Positions 8,587-17,855 of a DNA stretch of 46,582 nucleotides are shown one piece after another (the first letter of the stretch is position 1; each line of letters opens with the position of its first letter). The stretch comes from a virus. The notes beneath the pieces are model-generated. The model was not told where the DNA came from, searched no databases, and saw only the letters and a program-made list of their open reading frames with translations. Position numbers and translations under genes: made by a program. The stretch covers positions 1 to 46,582 of IMG/VR virus record IMGVR_UViG_3300027970_000045. The stretch is one strand, 5' to 3'.

Positions 8587-8591
8587 TTTGT

Positions 8592-9419
8592 TTATTGAAA
8601 GAATGTAGATCCACCAGATGAAGCATCTGTAGTATCTCTACCTCCACCAACCATATAATTGGAATCTGAAGAAGTTGCAGTATAAGTTCCTGTTCCAACA
8701 GTTCTACTTGGATCTGAAACTACATCTTCTTCAACTTTGTTTCCTTGATCGTCAGTAAGAGGTTTATCTCTTAATATCTTATTTATTTCTACAAAGAAAG
8801 GAATTTCTTCAGGTGTTAATTTCGATTTAACATATTTCGAAATTTCTCTCATCAACCTATTTCTTTCTTTATTAGTTGCATCAGCTTTAGCTTTCTCTCT
8901 TTTACCCTTAACATAAAGAGTATCTTGGTAAGGATATTTTTCCAGTTCTTGCATCATACTAGTAAGATCACTATCACCATTAAATTTATTAGCGATTCCA
9001 TGAGCTTGATCTTTTAGCTCAGCGAATTTTTTATCTTGTTTAATCTTTTCTATTTTATTAGCTATTGAATTTCTCCAATTAGAAAAAAGAACACCGGCAA
9101 GTAAAACTCCACCTCCTGCAAAAGCTAATCCTACTTTAATTAAATCAGCAGCAATAATACCTTTTGTTACCTCCCACCAAGTCATATCTGCTTCATTTAA
9201 GATTTCATCCGAAGTAAGTTCATATGATTCTACAATTCTTACAACACCTTTATGATCTCTATATTGAACCTTTCCATTAACTGATTCTTTAGAAACGATG
9301 ATACCAGAGTAACCATCGAAAGATTTAACTGAGTTTCCTACTTTAAGTTCTTGTCCATCAAATGAATATGACGGCCAATTCTCAAATAGATATTGTTCGT
9401 AAGTTTGTAAGTTTTTCAT
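8592..9419 (-). CDS. Targeting-peptide protein with membrane segment (275 aa)
   Basis: I chose the ATG at 9419 because it gives the targeting peptide MKNLQTYEQYLFEN and lies 1 bp after the upstream stop; the 35 upstream in-frame residues are the other frame of the neighbouring Lys/Glu-rich tail. A predicted cut follows L-F-E. Residues 20-65 look like a small beta barrel (VGNSVKSFDGYSGIIVS). A second site, L74-N75-E76, precedes ADMTWWEV. A hydrophobic segment follows (88-112), then a charged helical domain and a Gly/Ser/Thr-rich tail. A membrane-active internal protein released with the DNA is possible, but this is speculation. Confidence 0.8.
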   Translation of the reverse strand: MKNLQTYEQYLFENWPSYSFDGQELKVGNSVKSFDGYSGIIVSKESVNGKVQYRDHKGVVRIVESYELTSDEILNEADMTWWEVTKGIIAADLIKVGLAFAGGGVLLAGVLFSNWRNSIANKIEKIKQDKKFAELKDQAHGIANKFNGDSDLTSMMQELEKYPYQDTLYVKGKREKAKADATNKERNRLMREISKYVKSKLTPEEIPFFVEINKILRDKPLTDDQGNKVEEDVVSDPSRTVGTGTYTATSSDSNYMVGGGRDTTDASSGGSTFFQ

Positions 9420-9420
9420 T

Positions 9421-10161
9421 TTATTCTTCTTTAGCTTCCGCTTCTTTTTTTTCAGGTTTTTCTTCTCCACCTTTTGCTGGTAGAGCTTCTTTCTTAGCAT
9501 CCGGATCAACACCAGCAAGATCATCTTTAATCTTCTCGGCCTTATCCTTAACTTCTTCCATGTCTTTTGAACTCATTTCATCATCTAAAGAGAAATCATC
9601 AGGTGTTGAATTAGTGAATATGATATTTCTAGCATAATCAAAAACCATAAGAACCTTATCGTCTTTATCTTTTACTTCATAAGTTTTAGCAAAAGCATCT
9701 TTTTCAATTTTAAGACCTTCTTTTTTCTCATTCTGATCTCTCCAAGCTGACCACCAAGTCGGTGTCATTGAATATCTTCTATGTAGAGCTGATGTGTCGT
9801 GAGCTTCATCCACTAATTCTGTAATAACAGATTCATTTCTAACTATCGATTCACTTTTAAGGAAATCAAAAACGTGAGATAAATTTTCTTTAGCAACTGT
9901 TACATGATCATTTGCCCAATCATGTCCATTGTTTAACATACTATCTATTTTTTCTTGATTCATTTCGAGAATCATTTTAGATAGATCTTGAATCCTTTTT
10001 AAGTTAGAGAAGAACATATAATTAGAAGGTTTTTCTTCGTCATCATCTTCTTTAACTGCTGTAGGATTATAAGTGAATCCACCAGGGTTATCGACTGAAG
10101 TAATTCCCATTTGAGCATTACCATTTTCAAATAACCAATCTTTGTAATTTTTTAATTTCAT
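9421..10161 (-). CDS. Targeting-peptide head protein with acidic-basic tail (246 aa)
   Basis: The N-terminus MKLKNYKDWLFENGNAQMG fits the targeting peptide with a cut after L-F-E. The following stretch (MGITSVDNPGGFTYNP) loosely echoes the mature gp23 arm. The middle (about 45-120) is helical; 140-200 is Trp-rich then beta-rich (TPTWWSAWRDQ, KVLMVFDYARNIIF). The tail is a Lys/Glu low-complexity segment. It is followed after 1 bp by the next targeting-peptide gene, suggesting translational coupling. No family is recognised. Confidence 0.8.
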   Translation of the reverse strand: MKLKNYKDWLFENGNAQMGITSVDNPGGFTYNPTAVKEDDDEEKPSNYMFFSNLKRIQDLSKMILEMNQEKIDSMLNNGHDWANDHVTVAKENLSHVFDFLKSESIVRNESVITELVDEAHDTSALHRRYSMTPTWWSAWRDQNEKKEGLKIEKDAFAKTYEVKDKDDKVLMVFDYARNIIFTNSTPDDFSLDDEMSSKDMEEVKDKAEKIKDDLAGVDPDAKKEALPAKGGEEKPEKKEAEAKEE

Positions 10162-10164
10162 AAC

Positions 10165-10527
10165 TTAAATTGAGTAAATTCCTTCAGATTCCGATGAGGA
10201 TTTTTTATCTAAAGAAACTGTACCTTTATATTTTCCTGGATGTAATTTATGCCATCCTTTTGCATATCCATTTTTTGCAATTTGTGTATAAAAAGCAAAA
10301 GCATTGGTTGTCTTTTCTGGTTTGAATCGATCCCAATACTTAAATAGATCTAGCATTGCAAATCCTATACAATCTTCTCGATCCATTGGATCTGTGTATC
10401 GTAATTTTTGATTAGCTCTTTCTGCTATAAGTATTAACATTGCTTGTGCCTTTGGTGTTAGTTTTTTTTGTTCTAACGAAACACATATTTCTTCATATAA
10501 CTCTTTCGGTTTAATATATCCGCTCAT
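10165..10527 (-). CDS. 55: Late-gene sigma factor, T4 gp55-like
   Basis: In T4, gp55 replaces the host sigma factor and directs RNA polymerase to TATAAATA late promoters, together with gp33 and the gp45 clamp. This 120-residue protein shows the family pattern: AQAMLILIAERANQKLRY, then REDCIGFAMLDLFKYWDRFKP, then NAFAFYTQIAKNGYAKGW, corresponding to T4 gp55's DGIEASIKGLHNF and NPHAYITQACFNAF regions. It is short (T4 gp55 is 185 residues) and its C-terminus SEGIYSI lacks the clamp-binding tail of T4 gp55. It lies among head genes. Confidence 0.75.
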   Translation of the reverse strand: MSGYIKPKELYEEICVSLEQKKLTPKAQAMLILIAERANQKLRYTDPMDREDCIGFAMLDLFKYWDRFKPEKTTNAFAFYTQIAKNGYAKGWHKLHPGKYKGTVSLDKKSSSESEGIYSI

Positions 10528-10569
10528 TTATTCATTTTTCTCTTTTTATGCCATTTATTCCAAAATGGA

Positions 10570-11544
10570 TTAAAGTTTAACGGTAATGTATTTTTTAAGA
10601 ATCTCTGCTTTATTACCATCAGGTAGAATACAAGTTATCTTTTCGTCGTCACCTCTTCGAGTATAATCTAATGCATCTAATTTAATTACATCTCCAATTT
10701 TTAATGTATCGAAAGGTGTATTAAGAGTTCCTGTTACAAATTTCCCAGCATCTCCATCTTCATTCATACTTTCATTCCAAGATTTTACGTATTCAAGATC
10801 TTTAAGAGGCAGTTCAGTAGTTGAACCGTCCCAATTATGAATCTCGACATTAGATCCTTTGATTGATAGTATCTTACCACCTGTAAAATCCTTATCTTTT
10901 TTGTACCTAACAAAAGTACCAACTTCTATTTTTTCAGCTTCGTTAACTTCGACTGATTCATTAGTTGCTAGAACTTTAGCAAATGATTTTGCATCAGTTA
11001 CTTCTTCACCAAAAAGTTCGATTGTTTCGTCATCTAAATTGATGTAAATTTCCGATCCGTGATGTTTCATATCAAGGATAATTGTGCTATAATTTTTACC
11101 AATAGCAGTTCCATTAGAAATATATTTTCCAGCCTTTTCTGCCCATCCAGCAGCTTTCTTAACAAGAGCTGTAGCATAAGGTCCTTTACGTTTAGCAAAT
11201 TCCATAACATTAGAAGGAACTCTAGCAGCTTCATTAACAGATTCTTGAATTTGTTTAACCGAAGTTACCTTTTTACCTTGTTGTTCAGGATCCGTGTCGG
11301 ATGAATAATAAAGTAGATTATTATCTATAAGACGTTGGTAAATTTCATCTTTAACATCGTCCCAATTGATTCCTTCGAAATCATCGGCTTGATTAAAAGT
11401 ATCATAAACATAAGAAGGATCGATCCAACCATATCCAGTTTTAACATTTCTAATTAAAGACGAAACTCCCATTTCGAATTGTTTTACTGCTCCTTCATTA
11501 ATAGATTCATTAACAAATTCACTAAAATTAAGTAGTTTTTTCAT
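10570..11544 (-). CDS. Multi-site targeting-peptide head protein (324 aa)
   Basis: The N-terminus MKKLLNFSEFVNESINEG carries two adjacent cleavage-type sites (VNE, INE). Further sites occur at ESVNEAA (about residue 105) and VEVNEAE (about 200), and MNEDG occurs near 260; together they separate discrete segments. The last two segments look like small SH3-type barrels (VGTFVRYKKDKDF and IGDVIKLDALDY). I infer a precursor cut into several internal peptides or domains by gp21, in the manner of T4 core proteins. A terminator ends 8 bp before its start, so expression needs read-through. Confidence 0.8.
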   Translation of the reverse strand: MKKLLNFSEFVNESINEGAVKQFEMGVSSLIRNVKTGYGWIDPSYVYDTFNQADDFEGINWDDVKDEIYQRLIDNNLLYYSSDTDPEQQGKKVTSVKQIQESVNEAARVPSNVMEFAKRKGPYATALVKKAAGWAEKAGKYISNGTAIGKNYSTIILDMKHHGSEIYINLDDETIELFGEEVTDAKSFAKVLATNESVEVNEAEKIEVGTFVRYKKDKDFTGGKILSIKGSNVEIHNWDGSTTELPLKDLEYVKSWNESMNEDGDAGKFVTGTLNTPFDTLKIGDVIKLDALDYTRRGDDEKITCILPDGNKAEILKKYITVKL

Positions 11545-11551
11545 ATTTTAT

Positions 11552-11576
11552 AAAAAGAGAGAGCCGAAACTCTCTC
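11552..11576 (-). terminator. Rho-independent terminator after the 535-aa gene
   Basis: The minus strand forms a GAGAGAG stem closed by a U-G pair and a UUCG tetraloop (8 bp in all), followed by TTTTT. It lies directly after the stop of the 535-residue gene and immediately before the start of the 324-residue gene. Confidence 0.88.
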
Positions 11577-11588
11577 AATTAAATTATT

Positions 11589-13196
11589 TTACATGCACTC
11601 AGCAATTTCCTTGGTTTTGTGAGCAGCTTCGAAACCTTTAATATCGTATGTAATAGGCTCTTTTCCACCCTTGTCGTTATTGAAGATATGTTTACCATCA
11701 GTTTCACCTTGGTAAACCCAACCACCTTCACCTTTGATCTTGTATTCCTTTCCGGGTGTACAATTTTCGTTGATAACAATATCTTTACTTGTGATTTTAG
11801 CAAGTTCGTTATTTTGTAGTTGAATTTGAGATTCAAGAAGTTCTTTTGCTTTAACGATTTGTGTTGAATTTTCAACACCATTAATTTTAGCAACCCTTTC
11901 AAGATCACCTAAAGATTCCATAAGGAATTTAATACGACTTTGAACTTTATCTAGCTCTTTTTCTCTCATGATTCTTTCTGAATTTTCAGTTTCAAGAAGA
12001 TGCGTAAGTGAATTAGAAATGTCGTAGTTCATAAAGTCTTTAACTATAGAAACTGCATCTTCAGCAGATTCAGCAAGAACGAATGAATTTTCTTTCATTC
12101 CTTTATTTATTTTTTGAATATAGATATTTTCGTTAAGATTGAAAACATTTACAGAAACACCTTCGAATAAAGAAGAATTAACTCTATAACCGAAATCAAG
12201 TTCTTTAATGTTATTACCTTCAGAAATAGTATGCATAATTTGAGCAGCTTTATCCTTTTCAGTATATTTTAAGAATCCAGAAGCTAACATAAATGATTCA
12301 ACGTTAGTAGATTCAACAACTTTATTATTAATTATAACTTTCGGAGATTCACCATTGAAATCAACATCAACAATTGAACTTGGATTTGGATATAAACGAA
12401 TAACACCATTTCCAAATTTAGCAGATTCTGTAATAGAAACTAAAGATTTGAAGTTTTCAGAAACCTGACCATCAAATTCAGATATTGTAGATCCATCAGT
12501 TTCAAGAACTTTACCATTTGTATAGAAAGTATAAGTTCCCTTTTCCTCAAGAAATTCAATAGGTGAATAAATTTTAGAAACTTTGAAATTAGGATTTTGA
12601 CCATTAACAGATCCTTTTAATTTTGAACAGTATTCATAAAGTTTCTTAACAAGTGGAATCCATTTTTGATCTTCCATTGTTTCTGTAATAGCATAAATAG
12701 GATTTTCTGATTTAGAAGCTTCAGATAATCCGATGATAGCTTTCTTATAATAACCTACATTTTTATCTACTTCTAGATCAAAAATAACTCTTTCAATTAA
12801 GATATTAAGTTCATTTCTTTTTAAGAAATCTTGAGTTTCTGTAATGAAAGTTCCTACAGGTTTCATCCAAGAATAAGCTCCTAGTTCTTTACAAGATTTT
12901 TCAAGAATAGCTACTCTTTGTAGTAAAAATTGATCAGCTACTGTTGTTCTTTTTTCATTCATCATTGAAGCTGTAATAAGGTGTCTAACTTTATTTTGTT
13001 CAACTCCAATTCCTTTTAGTTCGTCTTGAACATCGATTGCTGTTGAAGTTCCTTCAGCAATTTCTAAAGAACATAGTTCTCCATATTGTCTTTCTATAAT
13101 CATCTTAGAAGTATTAGTTCTATCTAGACTTTTTAGAAGTGTATTGAATTTCTCTTTGAGAATTCCAGATTCTAAACTTTTTTTGAATTGTGACAT
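11589..13196 (-). CDS. Probable abundant head or core protein (535 aa), unknown family
   Basis: No family is recognised. It starts MSQFKKSLESGILKEKFN without the usual targeting peptide, but L/I-x-E motifs are frequent. Residues 1-180 are mainly helical, the middle (200-380) is beta-rich with FYTNGKVLE and YPNPSSIVDVDF-like stretches, and 390-470 forms an acidic coiled coil (ERIMREKELDKVQSR). The last ~65 residues (PGKEYKIK ... VYQGETDGKHIFNN) match the C-terminus of the 104-residue head protein at 8243. A strong tetraloop terminator follows, as after gp23 and gp32, which suggests high expression. A prohead core or structural role is inferred. Confidence 0.85.
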   Translation of the reverse strand: MSQFKKSLESGILKEKFNTLLKSLDRTNTSKMIIERQYGELCSLEIAEGTSTAIDVQDELKGIGVEQNKVRHLITASMMNEKRTTVADQFLLQRVAILEKSCKELGAYSWMKPVGTFITETQDFLKRNELNILIERVIFDLEVDKNVGYYKKAIIGLSEASKSENPIYAITETMEDQKWIPLVKKLYEYCSKLKGSVNGQNPNFKVSKIYSPIEFLEEKGTYTFYTNGKVLETDGSTISEFDGQVSENFKSLVSITESAKFGNGVIRLYPNPSSIVDVDFNGESPKVIINNKVVESTNVESFMLASGFLKYTEKDKAAQIMHTISEGNNIKELDFGYRVNSSLFEGVSVNVFNLNENIYIQKINKGMKENSFVLAESAEDAVSIVKDFMNYDISNSLTHLLETENSERIMREKELDKVQSRIKFLMESLGDLERVAKINGVENSTQIVKAKELLESQIQLQNNELAKITSKDIVINENCTPGKEYKIKGEGGWVYQGETDGKHIFNNDKGGKEPITYDIKGFEAAHKTKEIAECM

Positions 13197-13219
13197 TTTT
13201 ATATTTCTATTTTTGTTTT

Positions 13220-14014
13220 TTACTTAGCAGCACCAAATCCGGTTAGACTTGGATATCTTTTAAGAACTGCTTTAATGATCAGTTCTTTTTTGTTAGCATA
13301 TTGAGGCCATGTAGCCCAAACTAATGCTGTTTTTGCATGTGATTCATCGTGAATCGGCCATGCTCTATCTTCAGGGAAAACGAAATCTTTCGGTTTTAAT
13401 TTATCTCTTTGTGCTTGAGATAATTTCTCGTTAACAGAATGATATTCAAAGATTCCACTTATAAATTCTGTACTTTCTTCAGAAAGATCAAATTCGAAAG
13501 TTTCTGAAAGAATTTTCTTAATTTTGTCTAGCTTCTCAGCATCTTTTAATGCAGATTGAAGAGCAGCTATTTTAGAAGATTCTTGATCATCTTTATCTTT
13601 AGAATCACCCTCCTCTTCTTTGTCTTTCATTGAATCTTCATCACCTTTTTTCAATTTATCAAGTGCTTTATCGATTTCTGGATCCACTTTTGCTTTAGCA
13701 GGATCAATACCTTTAGCTAAATCAGAAGTATCAGCTTTAACTAGTTTCTCTATCTCGTTATCTTCATCGTCTTCGTAAATACCGGCCTCTAACAAATCAA
13801 AATCAATTTGTTCATTAAGGAAGATTTTAGCGATCACTGTTCGCTTTCTTTCTTCATCAACACCTAATGTTGTTAGATATGTGTATATCTGTTGTGCTGA
13901 TTTTCCTTCAGATGCCAATTTACTAACGATTGGGAAAAGAGATCCTTGTCCATAATAAGAGTATTGTCCTATGAGATTCTCATTAACAAACTCATCGTAA
14001 GATTTTATTGCCAT
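13220..14014 (-). CDS. Targeting-peptide head protein with DUF6582-like C-terminus (264 aa)
   Basis: The N-terminus MAIKSYDEFVNENLIGQ fits the targeting peptide with a cut after V-N-E. A helical domain (30-75) follows, then a highly charged Asp/Glu/Lys linker (about 80-150), a helix, and a C-terminal block KPKDFVFPEDRAWPIHDES, followed by HAKTALVWATW and KAVLKRYPSL. The block P-x-x-R-x-(W/Y)-P-I-x-D-x-x-H-A resembles the DUF6582 domain seen in other phage head or core proteins; this is from memory. The layout suggests a scaffold-associated or internal protein. A GATATATA element lies 19 bp before the ATG. Confidence 0.8.
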   Translation of the reverse strand: MAIKSYDEFVNENLIGQYSYYGQGSLFPIVSKLASEGKSAQQIYTYLTTLGVDEERKRTVIAKIFLNEQIDFDLLEAGIYEDDEDNEIEKLVKADTSDLAKGIDPAKAKVDPEIDKALDKLKKGDEDSMKDKEEEGDSKDKDDQESSKIAALQSALKDAEKLDKIKKILSETFEFDLSEESTEFISGIFEYHSVNEKLSQAQRDKLKPKDFVFPEDRAWPIHDESHAKTALVWATWPQYANKKELIIKAVLKRYPSLTGFGAAK

Positions 14015-14033
14015 ATTTCATTCTTATTTTATC

Positions 14034-14041
14034 TATATATC
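14034..14041 (-). promoter_or_regulatory. Candidate late promoter element GATATATA
   Basis: GATATATA on the minus strand, 19 bp before the ATG at 14014, in the short gap after the 336-residue virion gene. Confidence 0.55.
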
Positions 14042-14051
14042 TAACTATATG

Positions 14052-15062
14052 CTATGGTTGTGCATCAGGATCAACATTAGCGGTTCCTCCTTCTGGTGGA
14101 AGAATTGTTCTTGGTGATATAGGCCATGATGGTATATTAGGTCCATTTCCAAAAGATTCCGGCGGTTCTGGTGGAATTGGTGGATCGGATGCAGGATTAT
14201 TTCCATATTGATTATTTCCTGGAATAGGAGGGGGTGTAACAGTTCCTCCAGGAAGGATTGGGGAAATTGTTTGATTAGGAAGACCTACTTGATTATCGGC
14301 ATTAGCTTCATTTGCTCCTGGACCAGCAGCACTACCAGCACCAAAGGATCCAGCAAAATTAAGATTTGTTTGGAATCCTGACATATTAGTTCCAGCAAAG
14401 ATTGTAGTTCCTTCTTTGAATACAGGAATATAAGCTTTTATTTGTAAAGCAAAAGATGTAGTAAATTCTCTTTTATCTGTGAATGAGAATTCAAGAGTTC
14501 TTTCATTTGTATAATCATCAGGAAACAAAATCAAACAAGGAATTCTTGTATAAGCTACATCTACTTGATATGATTTGTTCTTAAAGAAAGTTTTGATTAT
14601 AGCTTCAGTACATTTTAATTGATCGACTATAGAATCTGTATAAACTTTACAATCAGCATTAAGGATAATAGGAACCCAAAAACATTCCGTGCTATATGTG
14701 TTTAATGTTCCGTCTTGTTCTTGAACTTGATGGTTCATTCTAACATATTTATTTACAATTGCTTGTGCTTCAACTGTTATTCCAGTTAGATCAACTATTC
14801 CTCTAGGAATAGAATTATAAAAAGCTTCAGCCTTTAAATTATCAGGGTCGAAATCGATATTATTTAAGAAGTTGTCTTGTAGATAACGTTCTGTTCCTGT
14901 AGTCGAAAAGTAAAAAGGAACTTTTATTTGTCGTCTATCTTTTATATCATTTCCTACTTGATTATACCAATATATCGTTTCGTGTAATGTAGCTAAAAGA
15001 CCGATTAAGATATTTCTTATAGTTACGTCGTCTTTGTTAAAATGTAAATCGTATACCGACAT
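14052..15062 (-). CDS. Virion structural protein with proline-rich tail (336 aa)
   Basis: Residues 1-235 form a mixed alpha/beta domain (RNILIGLLATLHETIYW, VPFYFSTTGTERYLQDNF, then beta strands with EFSFTDKREFTTSFALQ). The final 100 residues are Gly/Asn/Pro-rich and disordered-looking (PPIPPEPPESFGNGPN). I do not recognise the family with certainty; the fold layout and position between recombination and head modules would suit a neck or tail-terminator protein such as gp3 or gp15. A GATATATA element 21 bp upstream indicates late expression. Confidence 0.75.
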   Translation of the reverse strand: MSVYDLHFNKDDVTIRNILIGLLATLHETIYWYNQVGNDIKDRRQIKVPFYFSTTGTERYLQDNFLNNIDFDPDNLKAEAFYNSIPRGIVDLTGITVEAQAIVNKYVRMNHQVQEQDGTLNTYSTECFWVPIILNADCKVYTDSIVDQLKCTEAIIKTFFKNKSYQVDVAYTRIPCLILFPDDYTNERTLEFSFTDKREFTTSFALQIKAYIPVFKEGTTIFAGTNMSGFQTNLNFAGSFGAGSAAGPGANEANADNQVGLPNQTISPILPGGTVTPPPIPGNNQYGNNPASDPPIPPEPPESFGNGPNIPSWPISPRTILPPEGGTANVDPDAQP

Positions 15063-15083
15063 TTATTCTTCTTATTTTCTCTC

Positions 15084-15091
15084 TATATATC
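15084..15091 (-). promoter_or_regulatory. Candidate late promoter element GATATATA
   Basis: GATATATA on the minus strand, 21 bp before the ATG at 15062 and just after the gp46 stop codon. It marks the switch from the replication to the virion gene block. Confidence 0.6.
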
Positions 15092-15096
15092 CACTT

Positions 15097-16764
15097 TTAA
15101 GAAATAGTTTCTATAGATAGTTTTGAGAAGCCACCTTCTCGGTAAGCTTCTACTTTTTTATCAAATAACTCCATAGGTAGTTCTGTGTGATTGATTACCC
15201 ATGTGTTAAGATTGTTTTCTTTTGATACTTCTGAAAGAATTTTTATAATCTCGTATATTCCAGCTGAATCGACCGAAGAGAAGATTTCATCTAAGAAAAG
15301 TAAATTAAGAGAAGGATATCGAATCTTTAAGATCTTTAGCATTGCAATAATGATAATGAAATCTGCTTTCTTTCTTTCCCCAGTTGACATACTTTTTGGA
15401 TTGATTTCTTCACCAAGAGCATTAATTATACAATTGAATTTATCATCAAATTTAATCGAATATGGAAGGTGTATTTGTGCAGCCATATTATGAATCGATT
15501 GATTTAATGAAGGAAGGATTGTTTTCATTGCAAGATTCTTAACACCATCATCACCTAAAATAGATTCAACAATTTCTAAGAATGTATCTTCTTGAACTTT
15601 CTTAATATGATTTGTTTTACGTTCTTTAGCTTTATTTGAATTTTCATTTACTAGTTCTTGTAAATAATTTTCATCGACCTCTTTAGTTTCCTTTACTAAC
15701 CTTTCTGCTTCGTTTTTATATTGATTTATCATCAAATTTATTCTTATAACAGAAGATTGAATTTCTTGAATTTTATTAGATATTTCTTTTGTTTTTGTAC
15801 TTACAGATCTAACAGATTCGTCTAGAGTATATTTTTTATCTTCTTTCAATTGAAGATTTTCTTCTAAATTTTCTTTGATAGATTTATGATGTTCTGTATG
15901 TAGATCTGATCCACAAGTAGGACATTGATTATTTGAATAAAGATTCATTTTTGTTTTATCATTCTTTATTTCGAAAGTTATTTCAGAAAGTTCTTTTTGT
16001 TCTTCATTTAGAGAAGTTAACATATTAGATTCTTTCTCTTTTATTTTTGAAACAAGATCTTCTAGTTTCTTCTTTTCACCTATAAGACCTATTATTTTCT
16101 CTTTGTATTCAGAAGCTAATTTAATGTTATCTTCTGCTTTAGATTTTTCTAAAGATTCTATTTTTTCATTAATCGAAGCAATCGATTCCTCGATGATATT
16201 TAGCTCGTCATTTATTGTTTTGATTTGCTCTTTAATTTCTCTTCTTTCCGATCTTATAGAATCCCTCATTGTATTAATTAAAGTGAATCCAAAAAGTCGA
16301 TCGACGATATTTCTTTTATCACCAACTGACATTGTAAGGAATGATCTAAAATCATTAATTGATAAAACGATGATATTCTTGAATACTTGATATGGTATAT
16401 CGAATAACTCATATTCGAGATAATCTTGTACATTAGAAGTACCTGAGGTATCATAAGGTACACCGTCTATGTCCACTTCGAAAAGACCAGGTGAAACTCC
16501 CCTAGTTATTGTTATTTTCTTTCCTTTTGAAATAACAACAATACGACACCAAAGATTCTTATTGATTCTATTAGGTAGATCACCTTTCTTTTTATTCTCT
16601 AGTTTTCCATATAGAGAAAATGTAATTACTTCGGATATTGTACTTTTTCCATTTCCGTTACCACCAAGAAGAAGATACAAATCTCCACCGTTTCCTAAAT
16701 CAATTCTTTGTGGAACATTTCCATAGGAATTAAAATTTTTCCATTCAACTGATTCTATTCTCAT
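15097..16764 (-). CDS. 46: Recombination nuclease ATPase subunit gp46 (SbcC/Rad50-like)
   Basis: With gp47 this forms the exonuclease complex that resects DNA ends for recombination-dependent replication and degrades host DNA in T4. The Walker A motif GGNGNGKST is at 34-42, coiled-coil arms surround a zinc hook CPTCG (Cys281, Cys284), and the ABC signature MSTGERKKAD and Walker B LLFLDEIFSS lie in the last 110 residues. The 555-residue length fits T4 gp46 (560). Its ATG overlaps the gp47 stop as TAATG, so the pair is translationally coupled. Confidence 0.96.
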   Translation of the reverse strand: MRIESVEWKNFNSYGNVPQRIDLGNGGDLYLLLGGNGNGKSTISEVITFSLYGKLENKKKGDLPNRINKNLWCRIVVISKGKKITITRGVSPGLFEVDIDGVPYDTSGTSNVQDYLEYELFDIPYQVFKNIIVLSINDFRSFLTMSVGDKRNIVDRLFGFTLINTMRDSIRSERREIKEQIKTINDELNIIEESIASINEKIESLEKSKAEDNIKLASEYKEKIIGLIGEKKKLEDLVSKIKEKESNMLTSLNEEQKELSEITFEIKNDKTKMNLYSNNQCPTCGSDLHTEHHKSIKENLEENLQLKEDKKYTLDESVRSVSTKTKEISNKIQEIQSSVIRINLMINQYKNEAERLVKETKEVDENYLQELVNENSNKAKERKTNHIKKVQEDTFLEIVESILGDDGVKNLAMKTILPSLNQSIHNMAAQIHLPYSIKFDDKFNCIINALGEEINPKSMSTGERKKADFIIIIAMLKILKIRYPSLNLLFLDEIFSSVDSAGIYEIIKILSEVSKENNLNTWVINHTELPMELFDKKVEAYREGGFSKLSIETIS

Positions 16765-17855
16765 TATTTTTCGTGTTTAATAGTTTCTTGATATATCGAA
16801 TTGATTTTCGACATAATTTTATCCTTTGTTTCACTTTCAATTGTTTTAACTGAAGTAATATATTTCTCACAAAGACTTATGATATTGAAAGTTCCTTCAT
16901 CTGAAAGACTACCTTCATCTACATCATCATAAAGATCCGCTTCATAAGGAATGACTTCGAGTTTCTTCGTTATTTCTGATAGGATATCGATAATTGGATT
17001 GATCTGATATCTCATAAGATAAGCTGAAGGAACATAAAGATCGACTCGATTATTTTGACATTCGGCCTTAAGATCTTCAACTGTTTTATCGATATATTTG
17101 TTCAAATAAACTCTTACGAATTTAGGTGAATATGTATTTTCTCTAAATTCGAGATTATCTGTTTCAAAATCAAGAAGATAAAACCCTTTTGTATTCATAG
17201 CATCTGATCTTGTCATTTGGTAAGGATTACCGATCATAGTAACATTTCCTTTTTGTTGTCCCCAATGAATATGCCCTGCAAAAACACGTCGTATGTCGGA
17301 AAGTTCTGTAACAGAAAGTCCTTCATCAACTTCACGATAATTGTCAAAATGTAGAGATCTGATATTAGTATGACAGAAGAGATAATCGATTCTATCTGAA
17401 CTAAAATCTGCTATACATTTTCTTTCTTCTTCGTCGTTAGTTCTCCATGGCATAAATAGAATTCTATTACTGCTTATTTCTGCAATCACTGGTTCTTTTA
17501 AGATATTAACTCTTGGAATGTATTTCAAACAATCAAGAGAAGAAACATCATTAGATGTTTTTCTCATTACGTCATGATTTCCAGCAATAACATAAATTCC
17601 ATCTATAAAGATTTCGGATAGCTTTTCGAAAAGAGTTATTCCTTTATGTAGAACAAGTAAATTAACAGATTGTCTATTATCAAATACATCGCCGTTGTGA
17701 ATAAGAATATCCCCTGGTTTATATTCGGCCTTTACTCTAGGAATGAAATCATTATCGAACCAATCCATCATTTCATCTAACCATTCGACCGAATTAGACC
17801 TAGCGCCAAAATGTGTGTCGGAAATTATAAAAGCTCGTTTAGCATCTATTTTCAT
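16764..17855 (-). CDS. 47: Recombination nuclease subunit gp47 (Mre11/SbcD-like)
   Basis: Metallophosphoesterase motifs occur in order: ISDTHFG (Asp13, His15), HNGDVFD (Asp56), AGNHDVM (Asn93, His94), FCHTNI and FAGHIHWGQ. These coordinate two metal ions in Mre11-family nucleases. The 363 residues agree with T4 gp47 (339). It is flanked by TAATG overlaps on both sides, linking it to gp46 and to the upstream 157-residue gene. Confidence 0.95.
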   Translation of the reverse strand: MKIDAKRAFIISDTHFGARSNSVEWLDEMMDWFDNDFIPRVKAEYKPGDILIHNGDVFDNRQSVNLLVLHKGITLFEKLSEIFIDGIYVIAGNHDVMRKTSNDVSSLDCLKYIPRVNILKEPVIAEISSNRILFMPWRTNDEEERKCIADFSSDRIDYLFCHTNIRSLHFDNYREVDEGLSVTELSDIRRVFAGHIHWGQQKGNVTMIGNPYQMTRSDAMNTKGFYLLDFETDNLEFRENTYSPKFVRVYLNKYIDKTVEDLKAECQNNRVDLYVPSAYLMRYQINPIIDILSEITKKLEVIPYEADLYDDVDEGSLSDEGTFNIISLCEKYITSVKTIESETKDKIMSKINSIYQETIKHEK

